NCBI GenBank assembly: GCA_038396585.1
Contig: CP121691.1
Coordinates: 1,116,001 to 1,180,000 of the forward strand
Length of the DNA: 64,000 bases
Source: Vallitaleaceae bacterium 9-2
GTDB lineage: Bacteria; Bacillota; Clostridia; Lachnospirales; Vallitaleaceae
Direction: 5' to 3'
This document shows, in pieces, positions 29,401 to 37,140 of the stretch. A model generated the notes under the pieces. The model did no database searches. It was not told the DNA's origin and saw nothing but the letters and a program-made list of their open reading frames with translations. Each line of letters starts with the position of its first letter. The first letter of the stretch is position 1. The position numbers and the translations under genes were made by a program.

Positions 29401-29585
29401 CCCATCATCATATTCATGGTGAATGTTATAATGTGGGTCCGGAAAGTTTTACAGGAAAATGGAGTTGGGTTGAGCGCAACTCCGAAGCAGATGCAACAGA
29501 AATTTTTGATCGGGATAAAAACTATTGGACGGATCAATACAATTTTGTGACTTTTGGAGTCATTGATGAAAGGAAGAGTTTATGA
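26499..29585 (+). CDS. Large glycoside hydrolase, GH106 (alpha-L-rhamnosidase) like
   Basis: A 1028-residue enzyme whose N-terminal half has the hallmarks of the GH106 group: RPLPFWSWND, GLGGFFMHARSGL with YLSQEWYECI, and YDEEGWPSGFAGG, then FFTDEPRL and a C-terminal beta-rich region with a jelly-roll-like segment. GH106 enzymes remove alpha-L-rhamnose from rhamnogalacturonans and plant glycosides. No signal peptide is seen, so it acts on imported material. It starts after TAGGAG, 21 bases after the response regulator, and overlaps the next gene by 4 bases (ATGA). Other large families share the N-terminal pattern, so rhamnose as product is likely but not proved. Confidence 0.75.
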   Translation: MNSKEMLVNKIKEPQVGHRPLPFWSWNDQLEIEEITYQIDEMHKQGLGGFFMHARSGLRTEYLSQEWYECIDAGIQQAKANQMEAWIYDEEGWPSGFAGGRVPAMDEAYHAKYMQMLRSSSLDEAKNIVSAHPNNILGIYIYERQKDIIETISINYEPDFTDYNQELTASEEFLIIIKKNNPYYVDTLNKEAIVAFTQTTHDEYYKRFGDEFGKTVKGFFTDEPRLSCDRFGDLAWSDCLAEQFLKMHAYDVMEVLPALFIDIKDGQKYRYDFWVTVSHMFVHGFMETLYDWCEEHNVQLTGHLMMEESIFSQMTSTAGVMPFYEYMHMPGIDWLRRPIASPVIAKQVGSVAAQLGHKTVLSESFALCGWDVSLEELKWIAEWQYVNGVNRICQHLEGYTIRGVRKRDYPPSLFIQQTWWDEYKVFNDYLGRLNVVLSEGEQLADALLLHPMRSGYVVYNGTRTDAIRRLDDRFTQVCTRLSEEHISYHLGDETILAKYGRVKEKQLWVGNVAYKTVILPLMYAIDEKTLALLSEFVSQGGSVYCVDGEIPFTNGSEEKLQDFNQKLVGVELNKLREVLQENAAVHISIEQENAQIPDIHYQLRECNDGIIVYMVNLSKEKTYDAHITLFEESIELTALDMNTGDHQEILAKNHPGYTIFEQRFYPMQSHVIMYKKKSDAPQDLLMHPSWKLKEIDNNALTLDMCQYRIDGGRLEGPISVIALQKQLMDLQRPCTIEMFFDVEIRTDIKDISDIQLVVEDMDKYTLRINAHEVKVQDQGYWKDKSFRTMSVRPFLHQGKNSIKLSTEFRQPQKVYDVLYGEGVYETEKNKITYDVELESIYLIGDFGVYSDHSYVKSERNTLTTSGPFYIDALPQGVAGLNLVEQGFLFFAGVMTLEQELDLNLDKGKRYIFDLTGQRAPMIHLYINDQLVKKSYWAPYTVDVTEYLHTGMNKVTLKIYASNRNVFGPHHHIHGECYNVGPESFTGKWSWVERNSEADATEIFDRDKNYWTDQYNFVTFGVIDERKSL

Positions 29586-30253
29586 AAATAGCTTTAGTTT
29601 ATACAAGTACTACCCCAGAATTGATTGAAACAGTTGAGACGCAGATTAAACAACAGGTGGGGCCAGACGTTAAACTGTTGACGTATGAAGATGCAAGCGT
29701 TTTAACAGAGACAGTAGAAAAAGGTCGTGTGACGTCCATAGCGGCAGCCAAACTTGTCGCTATGTATATGGATGCCATCCGTCAAGATGCGGATGCGATT
29801 ATGAATGTGTGCTCTTCAGTAGGTGAAGTGGCCGATGCAGCCCAAGACCTGGCAAAGTACATAGGTGTACCGATTGTTCGTATTGATGAACAAATGTGTC
29901 GTGAAGCTGTGCGCAGTGGAAAGCGAATAGGTGTTATGGCAACCTTGGCTTCAACCTTGGAGCCAACCAAAAATACACTACGTCGTGTGGCTAGAGAGAT
30001 GAATAAAGAGATTGAACTGATTGATGGTTTAATTGATGGTGCATTTGGACTTGATCAAGAAACCTTTAAGGCTAAAATGCTTGAACAAGCACAAGAGATA
30101 CAAGCGGATGTTGATGTGATTTTGTTTGCACAAGGATCTATGGCATATTGTGAGGAATATATTGCGACACAATGCGACAAAAAAGTACTGTCAAGTCCGC
30201 GCTTTGGTGCAAAGGCAATTAAAGATGCGTTGAAAGTAAAAGGAGTCCTTTGA
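29582..30253 (+). CDS. Asp/Glu/hydantoin racemase superfamily protein
   Basis: A 223-residue protein with two Cys-containing active-site segments typical of the aspartate/glutamate racemase fold: NVCSSVGEVAD near residue 80 and FAQGSMAYCEEY near 180, with RIGVMATLASTLEPT between them. Such enzymes catalyse cofactor-independent two-base racemisation or related isomerisation and decarboxylation at carbon next to a carboxylate. It is translationally coupled upstream and lies 3 bases before a DUF1537 kinase, so the substrate is probably an acid sugar rather than an amino acid. No closer function can be named. Confidence 0.75.
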   Translation: MKIALVYTSTTPELIETVETQIKQQVGPDVKLLTYEDASVLTETVEKGRVTSIAAAKLVAMYMDAIRQDADAIMNVCSSVGEVADAAQDLAKYIGVPIVRIDEQMCREAVRSGKRIGVMATLASTLEPTKNTLRRVAREMNKEIELIDGLIDGAFGLDQETFKAKMLEQAQEIQADVDVILFAQGSMAYCEEYIATQCDKKVLSSPRFGAKAIKDALKVKGVL

Positions 30254-30256
30254 TTT

Positions 30257-31591
30257 ATGAATGATATGAAGATAATTGTTCTTGATGATGATCCGACGGG
30301 AATTCAAACGGTACATGGCATTTATGTCTATACCCATTGGGATCGACAGACCATTCGCGAAGCTTTTTTAGATCCAAATCCTATGTTTTTTATATTGACA
30401 AATTCAAGGAGTTTTAGTGAAGAGGAGACAATCAAGGCGCATCGAGAGATAGGTAGTAATATTCAGCATGTAGCGGATGAACTTGAAAAAGAATTTATCA
30501 TTGTCTCACGTGGGGATTCAACCCTGCGTGGACACTATCCTCTCGAAACAGAAATTCTCAAGGAAACATTAGCGGAGAGAGAGGTAACTGTTGATGGTGA
30601 AATCCTTTGTCCATTTTTTATTGAAGGCGGTCGAGTGACAAAGCACGGTGTCCATTATATTCAAGAAGGTGATGGATTGATTCCTGTGGGAGAGACGGAG
30701 TTTGCCAAAGACAAAACCTTTGGATATCAGCATTCGAACTTGGGGGCATTTATTGAGGAAAAAACCAAAGGACGATTTCTTGCAAAAGATTGTATATATA
30801 TCGATGTAGAGTTGCTTCGACAGGGGCGTAGCGACACTGTTTATCAAAGATTAATGGAGGTTAACGGCTTTAATAAAGTTATCGTTGATAGCACGTCTTA
30901 TGAAGAGCTTCAAGTATTTGTGGAAGCATTCATTAAAGCGATTGCGTCGGGAAAGCGTTTTTTGATACGTTCTGCAGCAGGGTTAACGAAAATCTTAGGC
31001 AATATATCGGATAAAGCCCTACTCACACGTAAGGATATACGCCCTACGAACACTTCGTATGGTGGAATCATTCTTATCGGTTCCCATGTTAAAAAAACAA
31101 CGGAGCAATTAGTATGTCTTGAGCAGTCAGGCTTAGACTTAACGTTTATTGAGTTTAATGCAGAGACGGTTAAAGTGGATGGTGGATTAGAGGCAGAAGT
31201 CGATCGCATTGTTCAACAGGCGCAAGACAATATCTTGCATCAAAAAACGACAGTGGTTTATACAAGCCGAACGCTGATTGATTTGGGTACCAAAGATAAA
31301 GAAGCTATCTTAAAGGCATCAGTTCGTATATCTGGAGCGCTCACAAGCATTATCGGGCGCCTAAGTATTCAACCAAGCTTTGTCTTAGCTAAAGGAGGTA
31401 TTACATCTAGTGATGTTGGTACAAAAGCCCTTAAGGTAAATAAAGCACTTGTGTTAGGACAAATTAAGCCGGGAATACCCGTTTGGAAAACGGATGCAGA
31501 CAGCAAATTTCCAGGTATGCCTTATATTATTTTCCCGGGAAATGTCGGCACACGTGAGACATTAAAAGAAATTGTTGAAATCATTATATAA
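30257..31591 (+). CDS. Four-carbon acid sugar kinase family protein (DUF1537)
   Basis: A 444-residue kinase of the DUF1537 group, which includes 3-oxo-tetronate, threonate/erythronate and 3-oxo-isoapionate kinases. The N-terminal substrate domain shows LDDDPTGIQTVHG, FFILTNSRSFS and SRGDSTLRGHYPLE. The C-terminal nucleotide domain shows VLAKGGITSSDVGTKAL and FPGNVGTRETL. It starts after AAAAGGAG. In most genomes these kinases sit with a PdxA2-type dehydrogenase and an aldolase; neither is present here. Its partner is a racemase-like protein, making this an unusual pairing at the end of the sugar island. Confidence 0.85.
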   Translation: MNDMKIIVLDDDPTGIQTVHGIYVYTHWDRQTIREAFLDPNPMFFILTNSRSFSEEETIKAHREIGSNIQHVADELEKEFIIVSRGDSTLRGHYPLETEILKETLAEREVTVDGEILCPFFIEGGRVTKHGVHYIQEGDGLIPVGETEFAKDKTFGYQHSNLGAFIEEKTKGRFLAKDCIYIDVELLRQGRSDTVYQRLMEVNGFNKVIVDSTSYEELQVFVEAFIKAIASGKRFLIRSAAGLTKILGNISDKALLTRKDIRPTNTSYGGIILIGSHVKKTTEQLVCLEQSGLDLTFIEFNAETVKVDGGLEAEVDRIVQQAQDNILHQKTTVVYTSRTLIDLGTKDKEAILKASVRISGALTSIIGRLSIQPSFVLAKGGITSSDVGTKALKVNKALVLGQIKPGIPVWKTDADSKFPGMPYIIFPGNVGTRETLKEIVEIII

Positions 31592-31608
31592 GATAGGTTA
31601 AGTATGGT

Positions 31609-31637
31609 TTACTTTTTTGCAGATTTTATAGTATAAT
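31609..31637 (+). promoter_or_regulatory. Promoter of the c-di-GMP gene
   Basis: TTACTT and TATAAT spaced by 17 bases, 47 bases upstream of the start. Confidence 0.5.
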
Positions 31638-31683
31638 ATTACTTGGGTACAAATTGTAGTGATAAAGACGGGGTAGATTATAC

Positions 31684-33366
31684 ATGAATGAGCAAATACA
31701 ACAAGGAGTACAGTTAGACAATTATATTAATAATTATATTGAAGAACGTGATTTTTTGCGTGCAGTCATCGATTTAATTCCTGGTTTTATATCCATAAAA
31801 AATAAAGAAGGGCGCTTTGAACTCGTTAATAAAGCATTAAGTGAAGCATATGGGACAACGGTTGAAGCGCTTGAAGGAAGTAGAGATTGTGACTTTGGCG
31901 TAAATAAAGAAGAAACATTATATTTTCGAGAAAAAGATTTAGAAGCAATTTGTGAGAAAAAAACAATTTATATTGAAGAAGAACGGCTGACACGTGCAGA
32001 TGGACAAGTTGTATGGTTAACAACTAAAAAAGTACCGATTATTGAAAAAGATGGACAGTGTTATCGTGTGTTGGCAGTGTCAAATGATATTACAGAACAA
32101 AAAAAATTAAAGCGCCAATTGGCCTATCATGCCTATCATGATGAGTACACAAAGGTGCTTAATCGATATGGATTTAGAGAATATGTGGAACAAGAGATTA
32201 GCAGTGCTTTAGAAGGTGCCTGTTTGGTAATTCTTGAAGTGCGCCATCTTAATGCCATTGTGTCTGTCTACGGTACAGACTTTGGCGATAAAATCCTTCG
32301 AGAGATTGGTAAAAATTTTCAAAAAAAACCACATGGTGATTTTTATGGGCGTATAGCAAGTGATAAGTTTGGTGTATGGATGCATCAAGGAAATCTTCAA
32401 AAGATACGTATGCTAGTCAAAGAGCTAAAGAAAGCTTTAGATAAGTTTATTGAAGAAGAAGGACGATACCATCAGATTGAATTTGCCATTGGATATACAC
32501 AAGATATTCATAAGGAGCAAACCTTTGAACAGCTAATTCAACAGGTTAATGCAACGATTGAATATGGAAAAAAAGAGAATATATCTGAGATATTGTGCTA
32601 TGAAGAAGCCATATATAAGCAATTGGAACGAAGCGAGTTGTTAAAAAGCTATGTTCGAAAAGCAATTTCGGAAAATGAACTGGTACTATATTATCAAGAA
32701 AAGATTGATGTGCAATCCAAAGCGATTGTAGGCGTAGAAGCCTTGGCTCGATGGTTTTCCAAACGTCTAGGGTACGTATCTCCTGTTGAGTTTATACCGC
32801 TGCTTAGTCAGTCAAAGCTTATCTTTGAATTTACAATATGGTCCTTAGAAAAGGTGCTTGAAGATTATGGAAAACTACAAAAAATATATCACGAAGATAT
32901 CAATGTCTCAGTAAATATCTCTCCATTGGTGATTCATACGGAAGAATTTTATAATCGATTAATCGGGTTAACCCAAAAATATCAAGTAGACCCTCATCGT
33001 ATTACTCTTGAAATTACTGAAGATATCTTTATTAATGATTTGAGTTTAATCATTGATAAAATCACCTTGCTACGATCCCTAGGCTTTCGAATTTCTATGG
33101 ATGATTTTGGAAGTGGATATGCATCGTTAAATCATTTGATTAACTTGCCTTTTGATGAAGTGAAAATAGACAAATCTATTGTTGACCTTATAGAGACAAC
33201 TGTTGGTCGTATTTTTGTGGAAAATATAATTACGATTACAAAAGAGTTGGGTTCAGAAGTGGTTGCAGAAGGTGTTGAAAGTGAAGAACAAGTAAAAATA
33301 TTACAAGCACAAAAGTGTGACTATATTCAAGGATATTATTATTCAAAACCAAAGCCGATAAATTAA
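31684..33366 (+). CDS. PAS-GGDEF-EAL protein, probable c-di-GMP phosphodiesterase
   Basis: A 560-residue cytosolic signalling protein. A PAS domain spans about residues 20-140 (LIPGFISIKNKEGRFELVNKA). A GGDEF-like domain follows (HDEYTKVLNRYGF), but its catalytic motif is replaced by ASDKF, so it is probably not a cyclase. The EAL domain from about 320 is intact: VEALARW, DDFGSGYASLNHL, DKSIVD and VAEGVES. EAL domains hydrolyse c-di-GMP to pGpG. No membrane span is seen, so input probably comes through the PAS domain. The gene is monocistronic, with its own promoter and terminator. Confidence 0.9.
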   Translation: MNEQIQQGVQLDNYINNYIEERDFLRAVIDLIPGFISIKNKEGRFELVNKALSEAYGTTVEALEGSRDCDFGVNKEETLYFREKDLEAICEKKTIYIEEERLTRADGQVVWLTTKKVPIIEKDGQCYRVLAVSNDITEQKKLKRQLAYHAYHDEYTKVLNRYGFREYVEQEISSALEGACLVILEVRHLNAIVSVYGTDFGDKILREIGKNFQKKPHGDFYGRIASDKFGVWMHQGNLQKIRMLVKELKKALDKFIEEEGRYHQIEFAIGYTQDIHKEQTFEQLIQQVNATIEYGKKENISEILCYEEAIYKQLERSELLKSYVRKAISENELVLYYQEKIDVQSKAIVGVEALARWFSKRLGYVSPVEFIPLLSQSKLIFEFTIWSLEKVLEDYGKLQKIYHEDINVSVNISPLVIHTEEFYNRLIGLTQKYQVDPHRITLEITEDIFINDLSLIIDKITLLRSLGFRISMDDFGSGYASLNHLINLPFDEVKIDKSIVDLIETTVGRIFVENIITITKELGSEVVAEGVESEEQVKILQAQKCDYIQGYYYSKPKPIN

Positions 33367-33378
33367 TCGGCTTTTTTT
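33351..33378 (+). terminator. Bidirectional terminator containing both stop codons
   Basis: AAAGCCGAT and ATCGGCTTT pair around a six-base AT loop followed by T residues. The stop codons of the EAL gene and of the convergent antiporter gene both lie in the loop. Confidence 0.8.
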
Positions 33379-34544
33379 AATAGTATAGGATGTAGTCGGT
33401 CGATTCCGATAGCTCCAAGCGGAGCGGTAATCATAATTGAAAGAACGGCAATTGTTAGGATAAGATTACCTGAGGTAACACCATGTGTCAATGGGATTGC
33501 GCCTATAGCTGCTTGTACAGTGGCTTTTGGCATATATGCAACCGAACAAAAAAGTCGTTCTTTTAGGGTGAGTGGCGTCTTCATTAAGCTTAAGTTTACC
33601 GCAAAGACACGACCAATTAGAGCAATACAGATAATGGCAATGGAACTGATGCCGGTATGGGCGAGATAACGAATATCGACTGCGGCGCCGACAAGAATAA
33701 AAAGAAGAAGTTCAGCGCCAACCCATATTTTGGAAAATTTGTGCATGATGCGTTGGGCAAGGATTTCATATCGTTCTAACAAGGTAATTCCTAGGGCCAT
33801 GACACCTAATAAACCTGACATAGGGATAAAACCTTTGAGAAAGTCTTCTAAAGTAATAAGTAAAAAAGCTGTGCTCAAGATAATCAATACTTTAATGGTA
33901 TCGCGCATATGGATTTTTTTAAATATGCGCACCAGAATTAATCCACCGATAACACCTGTTAAGAGACCAACAAGGATAGATAACGGAACATTTAGCAGTT
34001 GAATGCTGTCAAAATTAGCGCCATCATACATTCCCATAAATGCAGTGAAAAGTATGATAACATAGATATCATCCACTGAGGCTCCGGCCAAAATGAGTTG
34101 AGGGATGCTTTTTTCCTTACCATATCCGGATTCGATTAACTTAATCATTCGAGGGACTACAACGGCAGGTGATACGGCAGCAAGAACCGTACCCATGATG
34201 GCAGCTTCGATATAGCTTATTTGAAAAAAGACAGGAGCTAGGAGAACAACAAGGATAATCTCAACAGTGGCAGGTATAAAACACATGAGAATAGCCGGTC
34301 GTCCGACCTTTTTTAAGTCACGAATATCAAGAGAAAGTCCTGCACGTATGAGAATAACAATAAGGGCAATCTCTCGAAGATCCTTTGAAATATTTAGAAT
34401 ATCTGGTGAGATGAGATTTAACACAAAGGGACCTAGAAGGATTCCAGTGATCATCATTCCTAATAAGCCTGGAAGCTTCAAGCGTGTAAAGAGTCCGCTT
34501 AACGTAAAACCGAGAATTACCATGAGTGCAATACTTAATAACAT
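33363..34544 (-). CDS. Cation/proton antiporter, CPA superfamily
   Basis: A 393-residue integral membrane protein with about 12 hydrophobic spans. Family signs are the inverted-repeat layout of the sodium/proton exchanger domain, GLSLDIRDLKKVG, LAAVSPAVVVPRM and the paired acidic residues in LILAGASVDDIYVI, which bind the cation. There is no C-terminal TrkA domain, so the protein is the minimal form. It should exchange Na+ or K+ for protons to hold pH and salt balance. I use the ATG after TTGGAG; an in-frame TTG lies within that site. The ion is not identifiable. Confidence 0.85.
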   Translation of the reverse strand: MLLSIALMVILGFTLSGLFTRLKLPGLLGMMITGILLGPFVLNLISPDILNISKDLREIALIVILIRAGLSLDIRDLKKVGRPAILMCFIPATVEIILVVLLAPVFFQISYIEAAIMGTVLAAVSPAVVVPRMIKLIESGYGKEKSIPQLILAGASVDDIYVIILFTAFMGMYDGANFDSIQLLNVPLSILVGLLTGVIGGLILVRIFKKIHMRDTIKVLIILSTAFLLITLEDFLKGFIPMSGLLGVMALGITLLERYEILAQRIMHKFSKIWVGAELLLFILVGAAVDIRYLAHTGISSIAIICIALIGRVFAVNLSLMKTPLTLKERLFCSVAYMPKATVQAAIGAIPLTHGVTSGNLILTIAVLSIMITAPLGAIGIDRLHPILLKKAD

Positions 34545-34724
34545 AATAGGCTCCAATCCTTTGTAAGTCGCTGAATATGTAATGATAAAAGATACTCTAC
34601 TATTTTAGTTAATAATCTTTATTATGTAAAGTGTTTTATTTCTTTTGATTATATTGTATAATGAGCATATAGTGTAGTACGTTATATAGAAATAATATAA
34701 GAATGATATAAATGGAGGAAAAAA

Positions 34725-36176
34725 ATGGAAAAAGCAGATATAGGATTAATCGGTTTAGCCGTTATGGGAGAAAACCTTGTAATGAATATGGAACGCAATG
34801 GCTTTACCGTTGCTGTGTTTAACCGCAGTACTGAAAAAGTGACCCGGTTTGTTGAAGGGCGTGCCAAAGGTAAAGCGATTATAGGAACATATTCAATACA
34901 AGAGCTTGTGAGCCAATTAAAAAGACCTAGAAAAGTGATGTTAATGGTAAAAGCAGGTGAACCGGTAGATATTTTTATTGATAAAGTTATCCCTTATTTA
35001 GATGAAGGGGATATTATTATTGATGGTGGAAACTCTAACTATGAAGATTCTATACGCCGTACAAAGTATATTGAGTCCAAAGGCTTATTGTACGTTGGTG
35101 CAGGTGTTAGTGGTGGAGAAGAAGGGGCACTTAATGGGCCAAGTATTATGCCCGGAGGGTCGATAGAAGCATGGGAACATATACAACCGATTTTTCAAAC
35201 GATTGCCGCAAAGGCTGATGATGGAACGCCTTGCTGTGATTGGGTAGGTGCTAACGGTGCAGGACATTATGTAAAAATGGTCCACAATGGGATTGAATAT
35301 GGAGACATGCAGCTAATTACAGAAGCCTATCAATTGATGAAAGATTTATTAGGCATGAGTAATGCACAGATGCATGAAGTTTTTAGCCAATGGAATGAAG
35401 ATATTTTAGATAGCTACTTAATTGAGATTACTCGAGATATACTGGCATATAAAGATGCAGATGGCACATATGTTGTAGATTCAATTTTAGATACTGCAGG
35501 ACAAAAAGGAACGGGAAAATGGACAGGGATATCTTCACTTCTTGAAGGGGTTCCTTTGACGCTTATTAGTGAAGCAGTCTATGCAAGGTGCTTATCTGCT
35601 ATCAAACAAGAGCGTGTAAAAGCGTCCAAAGTACTTACCGGACCTGAACTAAGCTATGATGGCGATGAACAAGAGTTCATCCACCAACTTAAACATGCGT
35701 TATACATGGCGAAAATCATCTCATATGCACAAGGATATATGCTTATGCGTGAAGCGGCAAATACATATGGCTGGGATTTGAATTATGGTGAAATTGCGGC
35801 GATGTGGCGTGGAGGATGTATTATACGAAGTGCGTTCCTAGATAAAATAAAAGCAGCATATGAAAAAGTACCTTCATTAACTAATCTTCTATTAGATGGG
35901 TTCTTTACAAAAGCAGTAACTGAATCCGAACAACATTTGCGTAGTGTCGTTGCTACAGCGATTTCAAAAGGTGTTTCTGTACCGACATTATCGGCAGCAA
36001 TTACCTTTTATGATGGGTTCCGAAGCGAGCGGCTCCCGGCGAATCTATTACAGGCGCAAAGAGATTACTTTGGTGCACATACTTATGAACGCGTTGATAA
36101 ACCTAGAGGTGAATTTTTCCATACCAATTGGACGGGAGAAGGTGGTTCAACGGCTTCAACAACATATCAAGCATAA
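34725..36176 (+). CDS. gnd: 6-phosphogluconate dehydrogenase, decarboxylating
   Basis: Oxidises 6-phosphogluconate to ribulose 5-phosphate with CO2 release in the pentose phosphate pathway. The Rossmann site GLIGLAVMGENLVMNME starts at residue 6, followed by VFNRSTEKV, substrate-binding GVSGGEEGAL and ILDTAGQKGTGKW with the catalytic lysine. At 483 residues it is full length. The start follows TGGAGG, and a TATAAT lies about 65 bases upstream. It stands alone between the antiporter and the iron operon, with a strong terminator behind it. Its ketopentose product could feed the split transketolase upstream. Confidence 0.95.
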   Translation: MEKADIGLIGLAVMGENLVMNMERNGFTVAVFNRSTEKVTRFVEGRAKGKAIIGTYSIQELVSQLKRPRKVMLMVKAGEPVDIFIDKVIPYLDEGDIIIDGGNSNYEDSIRRTKYIESKGLLYVGAGVSGGEEGALNGPSIMPGGSIEAWEHIQPIFQTIAAKADDGTPCCDWVGANGAGHYVKMVHNGIEYGDMQLITEAYQLMKDLLGMSNAQMHEVFSQWNEDILDSYLIEITRDILAYKDADGTYVVDSILDTAGQKGTGKWTGISSLLEGVPLTLISEAVYARCLSAIKQERVKASKVLTGPELSYDGDEQEFIHQLKHALYMAKIISYAQGYMLMREAANTYGWDLNYGEIAAMWRGGCIIRSAFLDKIKAAYEKVPSLTNLLLDGFFTKAVTESEQHLRSVVATAISKGVSVPTLSAAITFYDGFRSERLPANLLQAQRDYFGAHTYERVDKPRGEFFHTNWTGEGGSTASTTYQA

Positions 36177-36189
36177 AAAGCAAATGAAC

Positions 36190-36230
36190 AAAACAGGTGC
36201 AATACCCGGCAACGTATTGCACCTGTTTTA
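36190..36230 (+). terminator. Strong terminator after gnd
   Basis: A perfect 16-bp stem, AAAACAGGTGCAATAC with GTATTGCACCTGTTTT, an 8-base loop and a T-rich tail. Confidence 0.9.
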
Positions 36231-36281
36231 TTTTGTGCTAAAAATGCCGGATTTATATGGTGAAGAACTTTCGATAAATCC

Positions 36282-36310
36282 TTGACAAAAAATCTTCATA
36301 GCGATATAAT
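36282..36310 (+). promoter_or_regulatory. Promoter of the iron uptake operon
   Basis: TTGACA and TATAAT with a 17-base spacer; consensus quality. Confidence 0.8.
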
Positions 36311-36321
36311 AATCATGAAAA

Positions 36322-36336
36322 TGATAATCCTTATCA
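36322..36336 (+). promoter_or_regulatory. Fur-box-like operator
   Basis: TGATAATCCTTATCA matches the 7-1-7 Fur inverted repeat TGATAATnATTATCA with one mismatch and overlaps the expected transcription start, a position for iron-dependent repression. Confidence 0.65.
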
Positions 36337-36348
36337 GAAAGGGACATT

Positions 36349-36735
36349 ATGACCAATTCAGAATCAATGGAAATGTATTTAGAAACCGTATTAGTTCTTG
36401 AGAACCATCATGGACATGCGCATAGTGTGGATATTGCTAATCGTTTAGGTGTCAGTAAACCAAGTGTAACAAAGGCTATGGGTTATCTAAAAGGAAAAGG
36501 ATTGATTCATAAAGAGGCATATGGTTCCATTACGTTAACGAAAAAAGGAAGAGAGCTTTCTGATAAGATTTATAAACGGCATCGAATGATTACAGCATTT
36601 CTTGAACATTCATTAAATCTTTCAACAAAATCAGCAACAGATAATGCGTGTAAGATAGAACATGTGATTGATAAGACGATGACAGAAGCGATTAGTAAAT
36701 ATTTAAGCGATCATAATATTGAGCTTAACAAGTGA
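36349..36735 (+). CDS. DtxR/MntR family metal-dependent regulator
   Basis: A 128-residue protein of the short (MntR-like) class. The winged helix is SVDIANRLGVSKPSVTKAMGYLKGKGLIHKEAYGSITLTKKG at residues 26-67, followed by the metal-binding and dimerisation helices (KRHRMITAFLEHSL, ACKIEHVIDKTM). The Cys and Glu/His residues expected for metal binding are present (C in NACKIEHV). The C-terminal SH3/FeoA-like domain of larger DtxR proteins is absent. It is the first gene of the FeoA-FeoB operon and probably senses iron or manganese to control it. Confidence 0.88.
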   Translation: MTNSESMEMYLETVLVLENHHGHAHSVDIANRLGVSKPSVTKAMGYLKGKGLIHKEAYGSITLTKKGRELSDKIYKRHRMITAFLEHSLNLSTKSATDNACKIEHVIDKTMTEAISKYLSDHNIELNK

Positions 36736-36754
36736 TTTTCTGGAGGTTATGTAA

Positions 36755-37033
36755 ATGGATAATGTAGTCAGAAATAACAAAGTATTAAATTATAGCAAGG
36801 TTGAACCTGATAGTAGCGTAAATAGTGTTGCAGATGCGCAAGTAGATGTAGAAAATACGATTAAAATGATTGACACTACTGACGTAGAGATGAAAGACTT
36901 TTTGTTTACACTAGGGTGCTATGAAGGCGAAAAAATTACAGTGATTTCTCGATTGGCAGATAATATTGTTATTTCACTAAAAGATGCAAGATATAGTATT
37001 GATACCGAATTAGCATCAGCTATTCGTGTTTAA
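36755..37033 (+). CDS. feoA: FeoA-domain ferrous iron transport accessory protein
   Basis: A 92-residue protein with an N-terminal variable region and a C-terminal FeoA SH3-like domain (FTLGCYEGEKITVISRLADNIVISLKDARYSIDTELASAIRV). FeoA is thought to bind and modulate FeoB. The start follows TGGAGG. It lies 20 bases after the DtxR-family gene and 108 before feoB. Confidence 0.85.
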   Translation: MDNVVRNNKVLNYSKVEPDSSVNSVADAQVDVENTIKMIDTTDVEMKDFLFTLGCYEGEKITVISRLADNIVISLKDARYSIDTELASAIRV

Positions 37034-37055
37034 ATATAAACAAATGAAGTAACGT

Positions 37056-37110
37056 AAGCTATTTTTCATAGCTTTTTACTTTGGCTTTAAAGTTAACTTA
37101 GGCTAACTTT
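37056..37110 (+). other. Two hairpins between feoA and feoB
   Basis: AAGCTAT/ATAGCTT with a T tail (37056-37077) resembles a weak terminator. AAAGTTA/TAACTTT (37089-37110) forms a second stem or an operator just before the feoB ribosome site. They may set the feoA to feoB ratio. Confidence 0.5.
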
Positions 37111-37140
37111 GCACTATAAGTTTTATATATGGAGGATATT

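Noticed and set aside
33363-34544. Plus-strand open frames over the antiporter gene
   Set aside because: They are antisense shadows of a clear membrane protein with conserved motifs on the minus strand and lack ribosome sites.
35944-36285. A 113-codon frame at the end of gnd
   Set aside because: It overlaps gnd in another frame and runs through the terminator hairpin; no family likeness.
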